A stretch of DNA of 64,000 bases from Artemia franciscana (Eukaryota; Arthropoda; Branchiopoda; Anostraca; Artemiidae), in assembly GCF_032884065.1 (NCBI RefSeq), contig NC_088866.1:52894068-52958067 (forward strand), written 5' to 3'. Shown here piece by piece: positions 59,520 through 64,000 of the stretch. Under the pieces are notes generated by a model. The model saw only the letters and a program-made list of their open reading frames with translations, made no database searches and had not been told where the DNA came from. Made by a program: the position numbers and the translations under genes. The first letter of the stretch is position 1; each line of letters starts with the position of its first letter.

Positions 59520-60650
59520 TTTTATGCCTATGACCTTAGTGGATCATTGGATTGTATGCTATATGACACAAGGGTGCCATATCTGGAGCAGATGGAGCTG
59601 TTGGATACAAGAGAAAACTGGTATTCCTAAGTTGAATTTTATGAAATGTTTACCAATCTGTTTGTTATCAATTGCTTCTGCTGTCACTAGAACAATAGAG
59701 CAATGGCCAGCCCTAGTTGAATATTTTACCTTCTTTGTTCCTAATTAGAATGTCTCCCTGATGAAATGCTGTATGTACAAAGATATAGCAAAACTGCTCA
59801 AACAGTTGACGTTGAAAGCAGATGTCAGTTCCTGATAGACAACTCTGAACTTTTCACATATTTTATTCAGAAGTTCCAGCATGAAGAACGACTGATCCAT
59901 TAAGTGTATATAGATTTGAAGGATCTTGTTTTGATGCTTGCTGGGCACATTTTAAGACCTAAAGGAGCTTGAGAACTGATGGTTGACTTGGATATGAAAC
60001 CATTTGAAGATGGAAGAAGTTCTTGCCTCTGTCAGAACTAATGGTTGTCTTGGATATGACACCATTTGAAGATGGAAGAAGCTCTTGCCTCTAGTTGACA
60101 CTCTGATAAGTGATGGAGAACAGTCTTGTAGTAGCCAACAAATTGCCAAAGTGATATTTCCTGTAGCATATCGAGAAACATTCACTTCAGCTGCCACATA
60201 TGTTTTGAATCAAGCTGTAAACAGTGAATCTGTGTTATTTTTGGAAAGTTTGTGTTTCCTACACCCTGCACAGATATTTAAGCCAAATACTGTCCACGAT
60301 TTACTGTCTGTTGCTCAAAACCTTCCTATCCTTTTGAAAACGCATCTACTCTTAGATGAGTTTAAACTATTGCAAAAAGGTGAGTTTCCCTAAAAGCCAA
60401 ATAAGGTTGATGAAAAATGGAACAGAGTAATTGTGGATGGAAAATACTCAAATTAGGTGATGCTGATCAAAAACTTACTGGTTGTTTTGCACAGTTCAGC
60501 CAGTGCTGAGAGAGGTTTTTCATTGTCCAGAAAGATCTTCAGTGAACAGAGGGCATCAATGAGTGATCAGTCGATGGTCTGCTTGCAATGGGTGTTCTGT
60601 AGATATTTGGTGGGAGAGCCCAAAGCATCCATTTAACTGAAGCCATGATG
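59520..60650 (+). pseudogene. hAT transposase, C-terminal half, decayed
   Basis: Plus-strand pieces in order: 'TRTIEQWPALVEYF' (about 59690-59730), where hAT proteins have the end of the RNase-H-like region; a frame at 60085-60393 ('SLCFLHPAQIFKP'); and 'SSASAERGFSLSRKI' (about 60495-60540), the strongly diagnostic hAT dimerisation motif. 'ASMSDQSMVCLQW' follows. Stops and frame changes separate the pieces. The 60060 region carries two near-copies of 'GAAGATGGAAGAAG-TCTTGCCTCT', a local duplication. Confidence 0.7.
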
Positions 60651-62114
60651 AAGCTTGTACAATCTACACAAAAGAGTTTCGAAATTTATCTTGAGAACCA
60701 GAAAGAGGCAGAAAAGAGAGTGAAGAACAAAAGAAGCTCGCAGAAAAAGAAAAGCAAATGCCTTCTAAACTTTCTTCTAGCCAGCAAAATATAGATGCAA
60801 TTGAAAAGTCATTACAAGAAAAAAGGGAGCTAGTGGGTAAAATGACCAAGCTACTGACAAGATGTTGGAAGAAGCCAGAAATTGATGGAAAATAGGCATT
60901 GAGAAGAAAAACCTTATTGAAATTTGGCTTGTGTGAACCATGTTGAATAGGTCACTTTTGCTACATACCAAACTGAAAAGGGAATTGGCAGCTGTTGGAA
61001 GCACTATGGTACTTATGCAGAAGAATAACCAAATGCAGTTAAATGAACTTTTGAAGAAGCCTACCAGAAGCAAAGCCAAAACCGAAAAAAAAACAAGTGA
61101 TTTTGAAACTTCATGGACTTATGATGATTTTCTGGTCATTAACAGAAGTAGTTACTTGTGTGTTTTTCCGGTTTTTGGCACGTTAACGGTTGCAAAAAAA
61201 GGAAGAAAAGAAACCCAAGAAGATCCTTGTGGAAAGCCAAGCAGTCAGATCATCTTGATATTGCCCTAGTTGTTCCAGAAGATGACAACACTATGGATGA
61301 TTGTTGTTGACCATCTGGATTTGAGATCTTGAAGTGATCAGTGTGAATGTCAAGTATGATGTTGTATTGTGTTATTTACATGGTAAACAACATCTGGACC
61401 AGGTCTGGAGAGATCTGTGTGAATATCGAGTATGAGGTTGTATTGTAATGAAAACAGAAATCATCAATGTAACAGCACAAACACAAAAAAAAAAAGAAAA
61501 AAAAAGAAAGGAGATAGAAGGAGAAAGGGAAAAACTGTTTTCCTAAATTAGTGGTTAATATAGACCAGGAGAACAGTTGGATGAACATGGTATTTAGAAA
61601 TGTGTATAATACTGGAAGGAAACATGAAAATATGATTAATAGAAACATGATGCATATTGTAAAGTAAGATTTCCACTGTTTTCTTTTAGTTTTGTATATA
61701 GCCTAAGGCTGTATCTAGAACCACTAGGAGGGGGGGAGAAAGGTTGCATTATCTGAGTAACAAATGTTCTAGTTCTTTAGAAAGTACACCAATTAGTGAA
61801 TTGAGTGGTATTACTCTTTTGCTATTATATTTTTGTTCTATTTATTTTATCATGTTCTTATGTTATTTATGTTATTATATTTTTATATTGTTTCTTTCAG
61901 TATAACTGCTCTCCTATACTGTTACCAATCTTGATTAATTTGGTTGCTAAAAGATGAACAAACCACTTAATGCACCTTTTGACACTCTTTCCAAATATAC
62001 TAATCAATATCCTTGCAAAATCCATTTTTAACCTTTTAATTGACATCTTGTTCCTTGTTGTTTTGCCTGTAGAGCTAAAATTAAAACACAGACTTTGATT
62101 CAGAATATAATTAA
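60651..62114. other. No intact gene; possible downstream hAT sequence
   Basis: A lysine-rich plus-strand frame at 60940-61269 may be the degraded tail of the hAT relic or of a fused sequence. 'GTGTGAAT-TCAAGTATGA-GTTGTATTG' is duplicated at 61341-61365 and 61419-61445. No other structure seen. Confidence 0.4.
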
Positions 62115-62430
62115 AATTAAAAAAACAAGTTTTTTCAACTGAAAGAAAGGAGTAATATTAAAACTCAAAATAAACTGGAATTATTCCATATATGAAGGTG
62201 TTGCCCCCTCCTCAATATCTTGCTCTTTGTGTTAAAGTTTTGAGCACTTTTAAAAAAGCTTCCTACTCTAATTAAATGGCCTTAGTGTTTGAGGAGTTGC
62301 TCTTAAAATTTGAGACAATCATTCAAACTTCAGTTTAAAGAGCAAGGTATTGAGGAGGGGGACAACCTCTTCATATACAGAATAATTTCTGTTCGTTTTG
62401 TGTTTTATTTTTGCTCCTTACTCTCAGTTG
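62115..62430. repeat. Palindromic module, diverged copy
   Basis: 'AACTGAAAGAAAGGAGTAAT' and 'ATTATTCCATATATGAAGG' at the left are answered by 'TTCATATACAGAATAATTTC' and 'GCTCCTTACTCTCAGTTGA' at the right. The inner arms 'CTCCTCAATATCTTGCTCTT' and 'AAGAGCAAGGTATTGAGGAG' are nearly exact. Confidence 0.8.
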
Positions 62431-63139
62431 AAAAAACCTGTTTTTTAATTTAACTTTTGATCATTTTTCAAACAATGCCAGTAAATATGGCTTGCCTTAA
62501 TAAAAATTATCTCCCCTCATTGTAAACTCCTCTGTGGGAAGTTCCTCCTAAGTAAAATACACCCCTCCCTGTAAAATTTCATCCTCACTGAAAATCCCCT
62601 GTGTAATATTTCTTGTGGACAATTTAGCCTGAAAAAATTACCTCAGCATGCTTTGATTTGAAAAATACTTTCTCTAATCATTTTTCTGATCACTCCAGAA
62701 ATCCCTGTTTTCTTGGAAATTTTTTCCCCTGAAATCCTAACCTGTTGAAAATATCCCCTGGAACATCTCCACATGCAAAATTGAGTTGGCAAAGGCAAAA
62801 TACAACAAATGAAAAGAATATTGTATTTGAACTCTGTCAAATCCTTCCAGTGTAAAATTTCTCCTGGAAAGCTCACCCTTGAAAATTTCCCTGCCCAAGG
62901 AAAATTCTCCCTATGGAAACCTGCCCCAAGCACACACCCCCCCCCCCCCCCCGAAAAATATCTGTATACTTCCAAATAACAAAACACTATCCACAAGCAA
63001 TGGGCAAATTTCATAGCTTACAGACCTTTTCCAATGGGCTGTGGGGGTCATGTTACCCCTATAGGCATAGTTATTGGTTTTTTTCAGCTATGCTGAACAA
63101 AATGAGTATCTCCAAATTTTCATCAGTCTGATTTTGGGG
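62431..63139. other. Degenerate short repeats, no gene
   Basis: The span 62500-62940 is built from loose repetitions of a 20-30 base phrase around 'GAAAATTTCTCCC'/'GGAAAGTTCCTCC'. A C-run of 15 follows at about 62938-62952. Confidence 0.5.
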
Positions 63140-63640
63140 AAAAAGGGGCATGGGAGGGGTTAGTTGTCCACCAATCTTTTCAGTCATTTAAAAGGGCACT
63201 AGAACTTCCAATTTCCATTCAAATGCACCCTCTTCCAATCTTCTTAGACAGTTACTTTGATACAATTACCCCTGGGAAAAACAAATAACACATCCATTAT
63301 CTTTCTTCTGGCAAAAATAAAAAATTCCACATTTCTGTGTAGGAGATTAAAACTTCTACAGTATGGTTCTCAGATATGCTGAATCTGATGGTATGGTTAT
63401 CATCAAGATTCCTTGACTTTTAGGGTTTTTTTCCCCTTTTTTAAAAATCAGGCAAATTTTCTCGGGTTTGCAACTTTTGATGGGTAACACTAAACTTGAG
63501 GAATCTTATATATTTGGAATCAGCAGAATAATTCAGTTCTTTTGTTTTTCTGTTTTGTAAAGTTTCGGTTACTATTGAGCTGAGTTGCTCCTTACTTACA
63601 GTTTGTTACCGTGAACTGTTTTATACTGATTTCATAACTG
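63140..63640 (-). repeat. Dispersed repeat family, inverted partial copy
   Basis: Read on the minus strand this is the head of the family: the hairpin 'CAGTTCACGGTAACAAACTG' at about 63600-63620, then 'TAAGTAAGGAGCAACTCAGC', 'ATTCTGCTGATTCC' and the 'GCCAGAAGAAAGATAATGGA' segment. The rest of the element is missing on the left side. Confidence 0.8.
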
Positions 63641-63794
63641 GCAATCATCAGTTACTTTCACTTTAAAAATCTGTTAACTCCACTGCTTTGAATGCTGCCA
63701 ATATTGCATGTTTTTTTTTCCATTGTGAATGAGAGACAAATTAGAAATTGATGTTTGTTCAATAAAATTGATGTGAAACCAGCCAAGTTACAAA

Positions 63795-64000
63795 TTCCTT
63801 TACCTCAGCTTAAGTTACCTTAAATCACATATCCAGCAAGATAAAGTGATGTTGAAGATGTTGTAGAAAAATCTTGCTGGGGGCGTTTTCTGGCTGTGAC
63901 TTGACAACCCAGTTTAGCCTCTTAGCCTGACAACCTCCATTCAGCATTGACCTTGTCTTGATCAAATCCTTTCTTAAAGGCTTCTAGGATTTGAAACTGG
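63795..64000 (-). pseudogene. CR1-like element 3' end, cut by the window edge
   Basis: 'TTACCTTAAATCACATATCC' is the reverse complement of the 3' end of the element at 39.7 kb (GCGATTTAAGGTAA). The next 180 bases align with 55715-55890, including 'ATCTTGCTGG' and 'GATTGACC'-like blocks. The body lies beyond the right edge. Confidence 0.8.

Overview
The window is animal nuclear DNA, most likely from an arthropod with a large repeat-rich genome. A branchiopod crustacean such as a brine shrimp is a guess from overall character, not something I can prove. Coding exons are tiny islands in long introns. The sequence is AT-rich with long (TA)n tracts, and it is full of non-LTR retrotransposons, hAT relics, fold-back elements and a 290-bp satellite. 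Nothing looks bacterial, viral or organellar.

Three host genes are recognisable, all on the minus strand. (1) S-adenosylmethionine decarboxylase (AMD1): exon 1 at 13680-13828 and exon 2 at 5998-6084, joined in phase. Later exons lie beyond the left edge. A TATA-like box and a 21-residue upstream ORF precede exon 1. (2) Ribosomal protein eL37 (RPL37): exons at 41142-41277, 34559-34643 and 26296-26410, all in phase, with a poly(A) signal after the stop. Only the ATG-bearing first exon is not located. (3) A tRNA-Lys(UUU) gene at 32857-32929 inside the last eL37 intron, on the same strand.

Between and inside these genes: 1-5.75 kb carries two copies of a roughly 1.6-kb dispersed family with palindromic modules. 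The span 8.85-10.8 kb is a satellite of about 290 bp. The spans 13,562-18,094 and 18,195-22,723 are two near-identical 4.53-kb copies meeting at a 100-N gap. This is almost certainly an unmerged contig (haplotype) overlap that falsely duplicates AMD1 exon 1. The span 17-25.4 kb holds decayed hAT and RTE-like elements. The last eL37 intron holds a local repeat family (28.6-31.9 kb) carrying a 42-codon reading frame that keeps its length in three copies. A GC-rich inverted repeat sits beside the tRNA gene.

The middle eL37 intron contains the best preserved mobile element, a CR1-like non-LTR retrotransposon (about 35.7-39.7 kb, plus strand). Its endonuclease/reverse-transcriptase ORF is uninterrupted but has no early ATG, and it overlaps ORF1 in the +1 frame.

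Right of 41.3 kb there are RTE, CR1 and hAT relics, fold-back clusters and more copies of the dispersed family. At 50.5-51.2 kb there are two coding-looking stretches I could not assign. I found no CRISPR array, operon or integrated virus. The most notable items are the ORF1/ORF2 arrangement of the retrotransposon, the AMD1 uORF, the length-conserved small-ORF repeat in the eL37 intron, and the assembly overlap.
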